A DNA stretch of 64,000 bases from an uncultured Sphingomonas sp. (GTDB lineage: Bacteria > Pseudomonadota > Alphaproteobacteria > Sphingomonadales > Sphingomonadaceae). The DNA lies in assembly GCF_902806265.1 (NCBI RefSeq), contig NZ_CADCVZ010000046.1, positions 1 to 64,000 of the forward strand, read 5' to 3'. Below, piece after piece: positions 1-9,432 of the stretch (the stretch's first letter is position 1; each line of letters begins with the position of its first letter). The translations under genes were made by a program, and so were the position numbers. The notes under the pieces are model-generated. The model had not been told where the DNA came from, made no database searches, and saw only the letters and a program-made list of their open reading frames with translations.

Positions 1-135
1 GCGGGTCAGCTGAGGGAATATGACCTCGGCGGTGTTCACTACATCGCCGGGGACGTCGATGGGGACAGGGTCTCCGACTTCGTCATCAAGCTGTCTGGCG
101 TGAGCAACCTTAGTGCAGGTGACTTGGTCCTCTAA
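1..135 (+). CDS. C-terminus of an RTX/serralysin-type secreted calcium-binding protein (partial)
   Basis: The first 44 codons are open from the window edge and end in TAA. The peptide has an acidic loop (DVDGDRVSDFVIKLSG) followed by LSAGDLVL at the very end. This layout of D-x-D-G-D, a DF-x-I-x-L strand and a final hydrophobic D-x-V-L tail is the usual end of serralysin/RTX proteins, where the C-terminus is the type I secretion signal. The 5' part lies outside the window, so the catalytic or repeat region is unknown. Base composition is lower in GC than the genes that follow. The family call rests on this short tail only. Confidence 0.6.
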   Translation, partial: AGQLREYDLGGVHYIAGDVDGDRVSDFVIKLSGVSNLSAGDLVL

Positions 136-172
136 GACGGGCAAGCAGTCAGTCAGCCGGGCGGTTCGGCCG

Positions 173-1687
173 CTACACCGGTCGCCCGATCAGAAGAGCA
201 GCCGCTCGCCTGACCCAGGCCGGCTGCCCGGCGATCGACCGCAGCAGCGCGCTTCGGTCATCGGTCACCAACCGTAAGGCAAGCACGGTGATGACTAGGA
301 ACGTCAGCGCGCCTGCAGCCCCGCCGAGCAACAGCCCGAGCAGGCCACGACCATGTGCTGCCAGGCAGGCGGCACAGCCCGCGACGACACTGGTGACCAG
401 GTAGCGGATGAACCAGCCGGGCTGGACTACTCCTGGCACTACTCGGTTGGCGGCGACGATGTTCATCGCGGCGACGGTTGACTGCGCTCCAAGCCGTCCG
501 ATGGCCGCGCCGATCAGGCCGAAGTGGGACACGAAGGTGAGTCCGAGCACCACCGTCAGGGCGGCGCCGACGATACCGCTCCTGACCAGGGAGGCATTCG
601 CGTCGGCGGCGTTCAACACTCCGCTGAGCACCAGCGTAATCGCCGAAGCGGCCGCCGCGCACCCCAGCAACGTCGCGGTCGGCCCTGCCCCCGCGAACTC
701 CGCGCCGTAAACCAGCTCGATCGCGTTGGGGGCGAGCGCGGCGCCGACGAAGCAGGCCGGCAGCAGGAGGAACATGCCGAAACGAGTGGTGATCGTGCTT
801 GCCCGGGAGGAAGCTTCCGGCTGTTCCGCGGCCGCCTGAAGGATGTTGGGCAACAAGGCGTTGCAAACCATCTGGCAGAGCTGAATTAGCAATGCCGCGA
901 CCGTGGCCGCCGCGGCGAACAGGCCGACAGCCTCGGCGCTGGCAATCTGGTCGACGATTAGGAGGTCGGCGCGGACCCAGAGCAATGGGGACAGAAGCGC
1001 CGCGACGTAGAAGCTGAGGGCGTAGCGACGCGTCGCCACCTGCTCGGGCGCGGGGAGGACGGCATCGGCCACCCGCAGGTAAGACAGCACCCACAATATC
1101 GGCAAGCTCCCCAGCAGGTACCCTGCAAGTGCTCCTACCACACCGAACTGCTGGCTTCCGGCGAATACGCCCGCGACCTGGAGGACGGCACCCATCACCG
1201 AATAACGACTGATGGCCTGGAACTGCAGCGAGCCGCGCAGATATTGGAAGGAGAAGGCGACCAGCATGTGCACGATGAAGCTAACGATGATCAGGGCGCA
1301 GATCAGCAGCGCTTCCTGCCTGTCGACGGCGTACTTCTCGACGATGTCCAACCAGTAGAAGGCCAGAAACACGCCCACCAACAGCAGGCCTCCGGCGATC
1401 GCCGCCAGGAGAAGCTTGAAGCGGTCCCAAACGAAGGTGCGCAGGCCCTCCCGCCCGCCGAGTTGGGCTTCACGGGTCATGAAGCGGGCGAGGCTGCCCG
1501 ATACCCCGACGTCGGCGATCGTGGTGGCGAAGAACACGATCAACAGGGCCATGGCGACGGCCGCCGTCCCGTGAACGCCTAGCGAGCGGGCCACGATCGC
1601 GGCCGACACGAAGCCTCCAGCAGAAATCGTCAGCCCGCCGATGACGCTGAAAGACGCATTCTTGATGAGACGCTCGACGAGGGTCAC
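173..1687 (-). CDS. Wzx/MATE-like polysaccharide flippase
   Basis: This 504-residue protein is almost entirely hydrophobic, with about 12-14 predicted membrane spans and short charged loops, as in oligosaccharide flippases of the MOP superfamily. Such proteins move undecaprenyl-linked sugar units across the inner membrane for capsule, O-antigen or exopolysaccharide assembly. It starts with GTG. The N-terminal region (ERLIKNASFSVIGG) is typical of these transporters, which start with a short amphipathic stretch before the first span. No glycosyltransferase is visible in the window; any polysaccharide cluster would lie to the left. The substrate cannot be read from the sequence. Confidence 0.8.
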   Translation of the reverse strand: MTLVERLIKNASFSVIGGLTISAGGFVSAAIVARSLGVHGTAAVAMALLIVFFATTIADVGVSGSLARFMTREAQLGGREGLRTFVWDRFKLLLAAIAGGLLLVGVFLAFYWLDIVEKYAVDRQEALLICALIIVSFIVHMLVAFSFQYLRGSLQFQAISRYSVMGAVLQVAGVFAGSQQFGVVGALAGYLLGSLPILWVLSYLRVADAVLPAPEQVATRRYALSFYVAALLSPLLWVRADLLIVDQIASAEAVGLFAAAATVAALLIQLCQMVCNALLPNILQAAAEQPEASSRASTITTRFGMFLLLPACFVGAALAPNAIELVYGAEFAGAGPTATLLGCAAAASAITLVLSGVLNAADANASLVRSGIVGAALTVVLGLTFVSHFGLIGAAIGRLGAQSTVAAMNIVAANRVVPGVVQPGWFIRYLVTSVVAGCAACLAAHGRGLLGLLLGGAAGALTFLVITVLALRLVTDDRSALLRSIAGQPAWVRRAAALLIGRPV

Positions 1688-1842
1688 TAGATCGGTCCGT
1701 CACTCTTCCGTTGACGGGCGCCCATCCGGAAGGCGATGTTTGTCGTCAACCGAAACTTTCCTGCGCCGCAGGCGATTACCCGCGCTTCGGCCTAGCGCGG
1801 ATGGGCTAAGACTTCGTTGCGGAGCGAGCGCCCGCCGCTGCC

Positions 1843-3309
1843 TTAGCAGCGCTCGAGATGGAGCACTCCATCCTCGATCCTGCCCAACCTCACCGCCGCC
1901 GTGTCCAGGGCGTAGTTCTGGTGCAGCCGCCACGGCGCCCGGCTGCCTTGCTTGGGCAGGATGGCCCGGGCCCGCTCCACGTAACCGGAGGTGAAGTCGA
2001 CAAACGGAACCTCCTCCACGCCCGGCCCGCGCCGGGCAACGGCCGTTCCGCAACCTTTGCGCGCCATGCGGTTGAGGATGCGGCAGAGATAGGCGGCGAT
2101 CAGGTCGGCCTTCAGGGTCCAAGATGCATTGGTGTAGCCGAAGCTGATCGACAGGTTGGGCACGTCGCTGAACATCATGCCCTTGTAGAGCAGCGCCTTG
2201 CTGAAGTCTTGCGGCTGCCCGTCGAGCGTCACCTCCGCGCCGCCCAGGAGCTGGATCCTGAGGCCGGTGGCGGCGATGATGATGTCAGCCGGGATCTCCG
2301 TTCCGTCCCTCAGCCGGATGCCAGCCTCTGTGAGGGTCGCGATGTGGCCGGTTGCAACGGCGGCCCGGTCCTCCCGCATGGCGGCGAACAGGTCGCTGTC
2401 GGGAACCAGGCACAGCCGCTGGTCCCATGGCTTGTAGTTGGGCGTGAAGTGGGTCGCGACGTCGTAGTCGGGCCCCAACTCCTTGCGCACGGTCTTGACG
2501 ATATTGCGCTTGACCGCTTCCGGCCATCGGCGGGCGGCGTTGAACATCAGCATCTGCAACAGGACGTTCTTCCATCGCACCAGCGCGTAAGCGCGGCGGT
2601 CGCCGACCAGCCGGCGGAGCGCATGGGCGATCCGGTCGCGGGCGGGCAGGCTCATGATGTAGGTTGGCGAGCGTTGCAGCATGGTAACATGGCTGGCCCG
2701 CTCCGCGAGCGCGGGGACCAGCGTTACCGCCGTCGCCCCGCTGCCTATCACCACCATCCGCTTGCCGGCATAGTCGAGGTCCCCGGGCCAGAACTGCGGA
2801 TGAATGACCGGCCCTCCGAATCGCTCGCGCCCCGGGAAGTCGGGCAGGTGGCCGGCGGCATAGTCATAATAGCCCGCGGCCATGTGCAGCCACTTGCATT
2901 GGAAGCGGAGCAGGTCCCCCGTGTCGGTCCGCTCGGCCGTGACCGTCCAGCACGCGTCCTCCGACGACCAGTCGGCGGCCTGAACGCGATGGGAGAAGCG
3001 CATGCGCCGATCAATCCCGTGCTTGGCGGCGACATCGCGAATGTAGCGCAGGATGGACGCGCCGTCGGCCAGCGCCTTCTTCCCCGTCCAGGGCTCGAAA
3101 CGATAGCCGAGCGTGTACATGTCGCTGTCGGAGCGGACGCCGGGGTAGCGGAACAGGTCCCAGGTTCCGCCGATCGCCGCCCGGCTTTCCAGAATCAGGT
3201 AGCTGCGGTCCGGGCAGAGCGTCTGCAGGTGGTAAGCCGCGCCAATGCCCGACAGGCCGGCGCCGACCACCAGCACATCGACCTCGGTCGGCGGACCGGC
3301 CGCGACCAT
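1843..3309 (-). CDS. Flavin-containing monooxygenase of Baeyer-Villiger type
   Basis: The 488-residue protein has an N-terminal FAD Rossmann motif (VVGAGLSGIG, about residues 14-23), the Baeyer-Villiger fingerprint F-x-G-x3-H-x3-W-P (about 164-175) and a second nucleotide-binding motif (VIGSGATAV, about 187-195) for NADPH. The GGTWDLFRYPGVRSDSDMY stretch near residue 47 is also standard for this group. Family members insert oxygen into ketones or oxidise soft nucleophiles. It lies 3 bases upstream of the AI-2E permease on the same side of transcription, which suggests chance co-transcription more than a shared pathway. Substrate is unknown. Confidence 0.85.
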   Translation of the reverse strand: MVAAGPPTEVDVLVVGAGLSGIGAAYHLQTLCPDRSYLILESRAAIGGTWDLFRYPGVRSDSDMYTLGYRFEPWTGKKALADGASILRYIRDVAAKHGIDRRMRFSHRVQAADWSSEDACWTVTAERTDTGDLLRFQCKWLHMAAGYYDYAAGHLPDFPGRERFGGPVIHPQFWPGDLDYAGKRMVVIGSGATAVTLVPALAERASHVTMLQRSPTYIMSLPARDRIAHALRRLVGDRRAYALVRWKNVLLQMLMFNAARRWPEAVKRNIVKTVRKELGPDYDVATHFTPNYKPWDQRLCLVPDSDLFAAMREDRAAVATGHIATLTEAGIRLRDGTEIPADIIIAATGLRIQLLGGAEVTLDGQPQDFSKALLYKGMMFSDVPNLSISFGYTNASWTLKADLIAAYLCRILNRMARKGCGTAVARRGPGVEEVPFVDFTSGYVERARAILPKQGSRAPWRLHQNYALDTAAVRLGRIEDGVLHLERC

Positions 3310-3312
3310 GTC

Positions 3313-4371
3313 TTACGACGCCGGGGAAGGTTCGGGCTGGTCCTCGCCCGGGATTGGCGTCGGCGTGCCCAGCGCTTCCCGCACGTAAAGCCGCTTGATC
3401 AGCACATAGGCCACCACCGTCAGCGGCGCCGCGAACACCACGCCCAGCGCCCCGAACAGCCCGCCGCAGGCGAGCAGCGCGAACAGCAGCACCGCGCCCG
3501 GCACCTCCACCGCCCAGGACTGAAGCAGCGGCTGCACCGCATAGCCTTCGACCTGCTGGATGACCACGTAGAGCAGAACCGTCCACAGGCCGAGCTGCGG
3601 ATCGATCGCGATCGCGATCAGGATGGCGGGGATCGCTGCGATGATCGGTCCGACATAGGGCACAAACTCCAGCAGCCCGGCCAACAAGCCCAGCGCCAGG
3701 GCGCTCGGCATGCCCAGCAGCCACAGGCCAAGCCCCGTCAGCGTGCCGATCAGCGCCATGGCGACCAGCTGCGCCTTGAGCCACAGCCGCAGCGCCTTGC
3801 CGCTGTCGCCCAGCGCTTCGAACATTAAGTGCCGCTTGGCGCCCGGCACCAGCTTGACGGCGCCGACCGTATAGAAGCGCGGACTGGCCGCGATGAAGAT
3901 GCCGCCCACGACGATCAGCAGGACGTTAGCCACGCCGCCGCCGAGCGACATCACGAACTGCCCGGCGCTGGCGGCGATGCTGCGGCTCAGCCCTGACGGC
4001 TGCACCTGCGAGAGGTCGATCGATACGCCCCAGCTCTGCAGCCGCACCTGCAGCGATTCCCAGGCCTTGGGCAATGCTTGGCTGAGGCTCTCGGTCTGAT
4101 CCGCGAGCTGCGCGCCGAACAGCGCCATCGCTCCGCCCACGATCGCGAAAATGGTGAGCACCGACATCGTCAGCGCCAGGCCGGGCGGCAGCCGCAACCG
4201 CTTGAACTGCTCGGCCAAGGACAGGAACAGCGTGGATGCAACCACCGCGCCGAAGACCAGCAGCAGCACGCTGCGCAGCGTCCACAGCAGCAGGGTCAAC
4301 GCGACCAGCGCGATCACGATCAGGACCCGGCGGATGAACTGGGTTTCGCTGAGCCCGGCGCGTTGTTCCAT
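3313..4371 (-). CDS. AI-2E family transporter (PerM-like)
   Basis: At 352 residues with an N-terminal hairpin of two membrane spans, a soluble helical middle part and a cluster of C-terminal spans, this matches the AI-2E transporter family. The GLLEFVPYVGPIIAAIPA segment is the family's most recognisable stretch. The name comes from the E. coli quorum-signal exporter; many alphaproteobacterial members have no proven substrate and some act as sodium/proton antiporters. The C-terminus is a short Pro/Glu-rich tail. The start is ATG, and the gene diverges from the histidine kinase at 4450 across a 78-base promoter region. Confidence 0.85.
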   Translation of the reverse strand: MEQRAGLSETQFIRRVLIVIALVALTLLLWTLRSVLLLVFGAVVASTLFLSLAEQFKRLRLPPGLALTMSVLTIFAIVGGAMALFGAQLADQTESLSQALPKAWESLQVRLQSWGVSIDLSQVQPSGLSRSIAASAGQFVMSLGGGVANVLLIVVGGIFIAASPRFYTVGAVKLVPGAKRHLMFEALGDSGKALRLWLKAQLVAMALIGTLTGLGLWLLGMPSALALGLLAGLLEFVPYVGPIIAAIPAILIAIAIDPQLGLWTVLLYVVIQQVEGYAVQPLLQSWAVEVPGAVLLFALLACGGLFGALGVVFAAPLTVVAYVLIKRLYVREALGTPTPIPGEDQPEPSPAS

Positions 4372-4449
4372 AACCTGCGAAACAACTGGGTTTCGCCACG
4401 TTGCGCAAGCGAAACTTGCGGTTTGGTCGGGCGCGGCTATCCCTCGGCC

Positions 4450-5937
4450 ATGCTCCAGCTGGACGACCGCCGGTTCAACCGGCTTGCGCTTCTCGCCCTT
4501 GCCTCGGGATTCGCCCTCGTCCTAATCGCGTTCGGGCTGATCATCGCCACCTCGATCGCCAATCAGCGTGCGGCCGACTGGGTGCAGCATACCTACGGAG
4601 TTACCGAGGAACTGGCGCAATTCAAGCTCGCCATGGAGCGGGCTGAAACCGCAACTCGCGGCTACCTCCTGGCACCCGACCCACGGCGATTGAGGACCTT
4701 CCGCGAGAACTCCGCCCAGGTGCTGCCCCGGCTCGCAAGGGTGCATGCGTTGACCCGCGACAACCCGCAACAGCAAGAGGCGCTTCGCTTGCTAATGCCA
4801 AAGGTCCGGGATCAGCTGGCGCTTGACGCTGACATGATGGCCCGTTCGGAGCGCGGCGAACTGGTGGCCGCCCGCAGCGAGTTCGTCCGCCGGGTTAAGG
4901 TCCGTCAGATCGAACAGATACGCATCCTTGCCCGCGCCATGCATCAGGAGGAGCTACGCCTGCTGGCCGAGCGGCAGATCCTGGAAGCCCGGCGCCGTTC
5001 GCAACTGCAATGGCTGCTCGCCATCGCGGGAACCCTGCTGCTGCTGCTGGGCGGCGCGACCTACTGGCTGGTCCGCCGCTACACGGACGACCTCACCCAG
5101 GCCCGCGACCGGCTGCACCTGCTGAATACCGATCTCGAAAGCCAGGTGCAACTGCGCACTGCCGACCTCACCCGCGCCAACGAGGAGATCCAGCGCTTCG
5201 CCTACATCGTGAGTCACGACCTGCGCTCACCGTTGGTCAACGTGCTCGGGTTCACCGCCGAGCTGGAGGCGGCCGACCAGGCGATTGGGCAGCTGATCGA
5301 CCGGGCCGAGGCGGAGGCGCCCCAGCTCATCACCGCCGAGGTCCGCCACGCCCGCGAGGACCTGCCCGAGGCAATCGGATTTATTCGTTCCTCTACCCAG
5401 AAGATGGATCGCCTGATCAATGCGATCCTGAAGCTCTCGCGTCAGGGCCGGCGGACCCTGAACCGGGAACCGCTGGCGATGAAGCTGCTGCTGGACGACA
5501 TCGCGGCCACGCTTGAGCAGCGGCTCAAGGACGCGGGCGCGGCGCTGACGATCGACCCGCAGGTGCCCGACCTGGAGAACGACCGGCTGGCGGTCGAGCA
5601 GATCTTCTCCAACCTCCTGGAGAATGCCATCAAGTATCTGCAGCCCGGACGTCCGGGCCGCATCGAGGTGCGCGGCAGCCTGACGGGCGATCGGGTGCTG
5701 TACGAGGTCGAGGACAACGGCCGCGGCATCGACCCGGCCGACCATGAACGGGTGTTCGACTTGTTCCGCCGCGCCGGCCGGCAGGATCAGCCAGGTGAAG
5801 GCATCGGCCTCGCCCACGCTCGCGCGCTGGTGCATCGATTGGGCGGAAAAATCGAACTGCACTCGACACTTGGCGAAGGCACGACATTCCGCCTACAGCT
5901 ACTGCGGCGGCTCAGCGACGGGGGAGGAGCGGATTGA
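4450..5937 (+). CDS. CHASE3-domain sensor histidine kinase
   Basis: The 495-residue protein starts at the ATG giving MLQLDDRRFNRL; reading further upstream runs into the divergent promoter. It has a membrane span near residues 14-36, a periplasmic CHASE3 domain (with the characteristic ERAETATRGYLL) to about 185, a second span near 192-212, a HisKA domain with phospho-acceptor His in IVSHDLRSPL near residue 255, and an HATPase domain with N box (NLLENAIKYL) and G boxes (VEDNGRGID, GEGIGLAHAR). It overlaps the next gene, a single-domain response regulator, which is its probable partner. The signal sensed by CHASE3 is not known. Confidence 0.9.
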   Translation: MLQLDDRRFNRLALLALASGFALVLIAFGLIIATSIANQRAADWVQHTYGVTEELAQFKLAMERAETATRGYLLAPDPRRLRTFRENSAQVLPRLARVHALTRDNPQQQEALRLLMPKVRDQLALDADMMARSERGELVAARSEFVRRVKVRQIEQIRILARAMHQEELRLLAERQILEARRRSQLQWLLAIAGTLLLLLGGATYWLVRRYTDDLTQARDRLHLLNTDLESQVQLRTADLTRANEEIQRFAYIVSHDLRSPLVNVLGFTAELEAADQAIGQLIDRAEAEAPQLITAEVRHAREDLPEAIGFIRSSTQKMDRLINAILKLSRQGRRTLNREPLAMKLLLDDIAATLEQRLKDAGAALTIDPQVPDLENDRLAVEQIFSNLLENAIKYLQPGRPGRIEVRGSLTGDRVLYEVEDNGRGIDPADHERVFDLFRRAGRQDQPGEGIGLAHARALVHRLGGKIELHSTLGEGTTFRLQLLRRLSDGGGAD

Positions 5938-6374
5938 ACGACCAACGGCCGGTGAACATCGTCATGATCGAAGACGATGAAGGGCACGCACGCCTTATCG
6001 AAAAGAACATCCGGCGAGCCGGCATCTCCAACGCGCTGTGCCATTTCCTGAACGGTAGTGACGCGCTCGGATATCTGTTCGATCATCCTGACGGGCCCGG
6101 GCGCAACGGCCCGGCGCTGGTCCTGCTCGACCTCAATCTGCCGGACATGAGCGGCACGGACATCCTCGCCCGGATCAAGGGCGACGAGCAGCTCCGGCGC
6201 ACGCCGGTAGTGGTGCTGACGACTACCGACGACAAGCAGGAAATCCAGCGTTGCTACGACCTTGGCGCTAACGTCTACATCACCAAGCCGGTCAACTATG
6301 AAAGCTTTGCCGACGCGATCCGCCAGCTCGGCCTGTTCCTGGCGGTGATGCAGGTGCCCGACGCCGAGGCCTAA
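5934..6374 (+). CDS. Single-domain response regulator (Rcp1-like)
   Basis: This 146-residue protein is a lone receiver domain with no output domain. It has the acidic pair EDDEGH near the N-terminus, the phospho-acceptor Asp in LLDLNLPDMSG (about residue 66), a Thr in VVLTTTDD and the Lys in ITKPVN. Such proteins shuttle phosphate between kinases in a relay. The start is TTG, chosen because a strong ribosome site (gggggaggag) sits just upstream and the codon overlaps the kinase stop (TTGA). Translation is therefore coupled to the histidine kinase, and the next gene overlaps its stop by one base. Confidence 0.9.
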   Translation: MNDQRPVNIVMIEDDEGHARLIEKNIRRAGISNALCHFLNGSDALGYLFDHPDGPGRNGPALVLLDLNLPDMSGTDILARIKGDEQLRRTPVVVLTTTDDKQEIQRCYDLGANVYITKPVNYESFADAIRQLGLFLAVMQVPDAEA

Positions 6375-7408
6375 TGGATCAAGCCCGCGAGATTCTGTAC
6401 ATCGACGACGACGCCGGCCTTCGCAGGCTGGTGGAAAAGTTGCTCATTCGGCGGGGGCACAAGGTCGTCACCGCGGCAAGCGGCGCGCAAGGCATCGAGG
6501 CCGCGCGCTCCGGGCAATTCGATATGATCGCGGTGGACCATTACATGCCGGGAATGGACGGGCTCGCGACCCTGGCTGAGCTTCGCAAGCTGCCGCACTG
6601 CCCCCCAGTCGTCTACGTGACCGGATCGGAGGAAAGCCGAATTGCGGTCGCCGCGCTCAAGGCTGGCGCGCTTGATTATGTGGTGAAATCCACCGGCGAC
6701 GATTTCGTCGACCTGCTCGAGCGCTCCTTTTCGCATGCGCTTGCCACCTTGCGGCTCCAGCAGGCCAAGGCCGAAGCGGAGGAGGCGCTCAAGGCTTCGA
6801 ACGAGCGGCTGCAGACGCTGCTGCACGAGGTCAATCACCGCGTCGCCAACTCATTGCAGATCGTGTCCAACATGGTGGGGATGCAGGCGCGGCTAGTCCC
6901 CGAGGGCCCTGCCCGCGACGCCCTGGCCGATACCGAACGGCGCGTGCTCGCCATCGCCCAGGTGCACCGCCGCCTTTATGCTTCCGATGATGTGCAGAGC
7001 GTCGCCATGGACGAATATCTGGCCGCCCTGGTCGCACAGCTGGAGGAAACCTGGTCGAGCCAGCAGGCGCCGCGCGACATCCGCCTCACTGCCGAGCCGG
7101 TCAAGCTCCACGCGGAGAAGGCCATGAGCCTAGGGGTGATCGTTAGCGAGCTGGTCAGCAATGCTTGCAAATACGCTTATGCCGAGGACGAGCCGGGGGA
7201 AATCCGGGTCGACTTTCGGCGGGCAGGTGAGGCCGCCTTCCGCCTGTCGGTGGAAGACGACGGCTGTGGCTTCGACCAGTCGGCCGAGCCGCAAGGAACG
7301 GGGCTCGGATCGCGCCTGATCAACGCCATGGCCAAGGCGCTCTCAGCCAAGGTCGACTACGCGCCCGCGCCTCGCGGCGTCCGCGCTTCGCTGGAAGCGG
7401 CGATCTAG
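6374..7408 (+). CDS. Response regulator-histidine kinase hybrid (REC-HisKA_2)
   Basis: The 344-residue protein has an N-terminal receiver domain (IDDDAG, phospho-acceptor in MIAVDHYMPG near residue 55, Lys in YVVKST) joined by a coiled linker to a HisKA_2-type kinase with the H box HEVNHRVANSLQIVSN (His near 153) and an HATPase domain (ELVSNACKYAYA, EDDGCGFD, GTGLGSRL). HisKA_2/HWE kinases are typical of alphaproteobacteria and often feed the general stress response. It lacks membrane spans. The start overlaps the preceding stop (TAATG). The receiver is probably controlled by the CHASE3 kinase upstream, making this a two-kinase relay. Confidence 0.9.
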   Translation: MDQAREILYIDDDAGLRRLVEKLLIRRGHKVVTAASGAQGIEAARSGQFDMIAVDHYMPGMDGLATLAELRKLPHCPPVVYVTGSEESRIAVAALKAGALDYVVKSTGDDFVDLLERSFSHALATLRLQQAKAEAEEALKASNERLQTLLHEVNHRVANSLQIVSNMVGMQARLVPEGPARDALADTERRVLAIAQVHRRLYASDDVQSVAMDEYLAALVAQLEETWSSQQAPRDIRLTAEPVKLHAEKAMSLGVIVSELVSNACKYAYAEDEPGEIRVDFRRAGEAAFRLSVEDDGCGFDQSAEPQGTGLGSRLINAMAKALSAKVDYAPAPRGVRASLEAAI

Positions 7409-7411
7409 GCC

Positions 7412-8188
7412 TTAGTTTGATCCGCTGCCGGGTTCTGCCTGCTGGCGGTGCATGGCGGCCGTGGCAGCCTCAGGCAGAATGCCCGACGCCCAGACCTGCG
7501 CCTTGTTCTTGAGGCCGTAGACGACGCTCTCCTTGCCGTCCTTCATCGCCTCCCAACCGGTCTTGGCGACGTCCGCAGCGTCATCCTTCTTGGCCTGGCC
7601 GACCTTGGTGTCCTCCATGCCCGCGCGCTCGAAGAACTCGGTCTCGGTCGCGCCCGGCTTGAGGCAGGTAACGGTGACGCCCGTATCCTTGAGCTCGTTG
7701 TTCAGTGCCGCGGCGAAGCTGTCGATGAACGCCTTGGTGCCGTTGTACACCGCCTGGAACGAGCCCGCGAGGTGGCCGGCAATGGAGCCGACAATCAGCA
7801 CCTTGCCCTCGCCGCGCTGCACCATCTTCTTGGCCACCGGCTGGATCAGCAGCAACGTGCCGGTGACGTTGGTATCGACCACATGCCGCCACTCCTGCGG
7901 GCTTTGATCTAGGAAGGCGCCGCCCAACCCGTGCCCGGCGTTCGCCACCAGCACATCGACCTGGCGCTCACCCACCAAGTCGAGCAGTTGCCGGACCCCT
8001 TGCTCGGTCGCGAGGTCGGCCTCGATCGACTGCACGGACGCACCCGTCTCCTTGAGCCCGGCGCCGGCGTCGACCTGCGGCGTGTCCGACGCGACGATCA
8101 GGTCGTAGCCCTCACCCGCCGCCAGCTTGGCGAGCTCGAGGCCGATGCCGGACGACGCTCCGGTGACGATAGCAAGCTTGTTGGCCAT
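7412..8188 (-). CDS. SDR-family NAD(P)-dependent oxidoreductase
   Basis: The 258-residue protein shows the classical short-chain dehydrogenase layout: cofactor motif TGASSGIG (about residues 9-16), NAG motif (VLVANAGHG), catalytic Ser in VGSIAG and Y-x3-K in AVYNGTKAF. It carries out an NAD(P)-linked oxidation or reduction; the substrate is not deducible. It is the last gene of a three-gene unit, 12 bases after the zinc alcohol dehydrogenase, and its end lies only 3 bases from the end of the convergent histidine kinase gene. Its place behind a stress-type promoter fits a role in carbonyl detoxification, which is inference. Confidence 0.85.
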   Translation of the reverse strand: MANKLAIVTGASSGIGLELAKLAAGEGYDLIVASDTPQVDAGAGLKETGASVQSIEADLATEQGVRQLLDLVGERQVDVLVANAGHGLGGAFLDQSPQEWRHVVDTNVTGTLLLIQPVAKKMVQRGEGKVLIVGSIAGHLAGSFQAVYNGTKAFIDSFAAALNNELKDTGVTVTCLKPGATETEFFERAGMEDTKVGQAKKDDAADVAKTGWEAMKDGKESVVYGLKNKAQVWASGILPEAATAAMHRQQAEPGSGSN

Positions 8189-8200
8189 GATATGCTCTCC

Positions 8201-9421
8201 TTACGCCGTCGCCATCGCCGGCCGGGCGGGTTCCGCCCGCGGCTTGGCCATGTCCGGCTTCAGCACGATCTTGGTGTAGGTGTCCTGTTCGTCGTGCCAG
8301 TGGCGGTACATCTCCGCCGCCCGCTCCAGTGGCTCGCGGTGCGAGATCAGGAAGGTGGTATCTAGCTTGCCTTCCCCGATCAGCTCCAGCAGCGGCCGGA
8401 GGTAGCGCTGCATATGGGTCTGTCCGGTCTTCACCTGCAGCCCCTTCTCCATCAGCTGGCCAAGCGGGAACTTGTCCGCGAACCCGCCGTACACGCCCGG
8501 GATTGAGACCCGTCCGCCCTTGCGGCAGGCGATGATCGCCTGCCTCAGCGCATGCGGCCGCTCGGTCGTCAGATAGGCGTGCGCCTTGATCGTATCGATG
8601 ACGTTGTCGATCGCCATGCCGTGGCTTTCCATGCCCACGCAGTCGATCACCGCGTCCGGGCCGATGCCGCCGGTCATCTCCTTCAGGGCTTCGAGCACCT
8701 CGACTTCGCGGTAGTCGAGGATGTCGGCGCCCATCTGCTTGGCGAGCTTCAGCCGGCTCGGATAATGGTCGATGGCGATCACCCGGTGCGCACCGAGCGC
8801 GAAGGCGCTCTGGATGGCGAACAGGCCGACCGGGCCGCAGCCCCAGACGGCAACGGTGTCGCCTTCCTCGATGTCCGCCTGCTCGGCCGCCTGCCAGCCG
8901 GTCGGGAGGATGTCCGACAGGAACAGCACCTTGTCGTCTTCCAGCCCGTCGGGAATGACGATCGGACCCACGTCGCTGAACGGCACCCGGACATATTCGG
9001 CCTGCCCGCCGGCATAGCCGCCGGTAAGGTGGGCATAGCCGAACGCCGCCCCCATTGTGTGGCCCATCAGCGTCTCGGAAGCATCGCTGGTTTCTGCCGG
9101 GTTGGCGTTGTCGCAGCAACTGAACTGCGTCTTCTTACAGAAGAAGCAGCTGCCGCAGCTGATGGTGAACGGCACCACCACCCGCTGCCCCTTCTTCAGC
9201 GTCGACTTGGCGCCGGTCTCGACCACTTCGCCCATGAACTCGTGGCCCAGTATGTCGCCCGACCGCATGGTCGGGATGTAACCGTCATACAGGTGCAGGT
9301 CGGACCCGCAGATGGCGGTGGAGGTGATCTTCAGGATCGCGTCGCGCGGGTTGACGATCTCGGGATCGGGCACCGTCTCCATGCGAACGTCATGACGGCC
9401 GTGCCAGGTGAGTGCACGCAT
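8201..9421 (-). CDS. Zinc-dependent alcohol dehydrogenase (formaldehyde-dehydrogenase-like)
   Basis: The 406-residue medium-chain dehydrogenase has catalytic-zinc ligands Cys38 (ICGSDLH) and His60-Glu61 (GHEFMGEV) and the structural-zinc cysteine cluster between residues 89 and 103 (CGSCFFC...CC). The Rossmann region holds [13 protein letters not shown]. The length and the extended loop after the structural zinc resemble glutathione-independent formaldehyde dehydrogenase relatives rather than short ADHs. It oxidises or reduces an alcohol/aldehyde with NAD. It lies 11 bases after the SRPBCC gene and 12 before the SDR gene, so the three are probably one transcript. Confidence 0.85.
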   Translation of the reverse strand: MRALTWHGRHDVRMETVPDPEIVNPRDAILKITSTAICGSDLHLYDGYIPTMRSGDILGHEFMGEVVETGAKSTLKKGQRVVVPFTISCGSCFFCKKTQFSCCDNANPAETSDASETLMGHTMGAAFGYAHLTGGYAGGQAEYVRVPFSDVGPIVIPDGLEDDKVLFLSDILPTGWQAAEQADIEEGDTVAVWGCGPVGLFAIQSAFALGAHRVIAIDHYPSRLKLAKQMGADILDYREVEVLEALKEMTGGIGPDAVIDCVGMESHGMAIDNVIDTIKAHAYLTTERPHALRQAIIACRKGGRVSIPGVYGGFADKFPLGQLMEKGLQVKTGQTHMQRYLRPLLELIGEGKLDTTFLISHREPLERAAEMYRHWHDEQDTYTKIVLKPDMAKPRAEPARPAMATA

Positions 9422-9432
9422 CGGAAAACTCC

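Noticed and set aside
1858-3828. A 656-codon plus-strand frame opposite the monooxygenase and permease genes
   Set aside because: It is a composition artefact; the translation is Arg/Gln/His-rich without domain structure, while both minus-strand genes have clear motifs.
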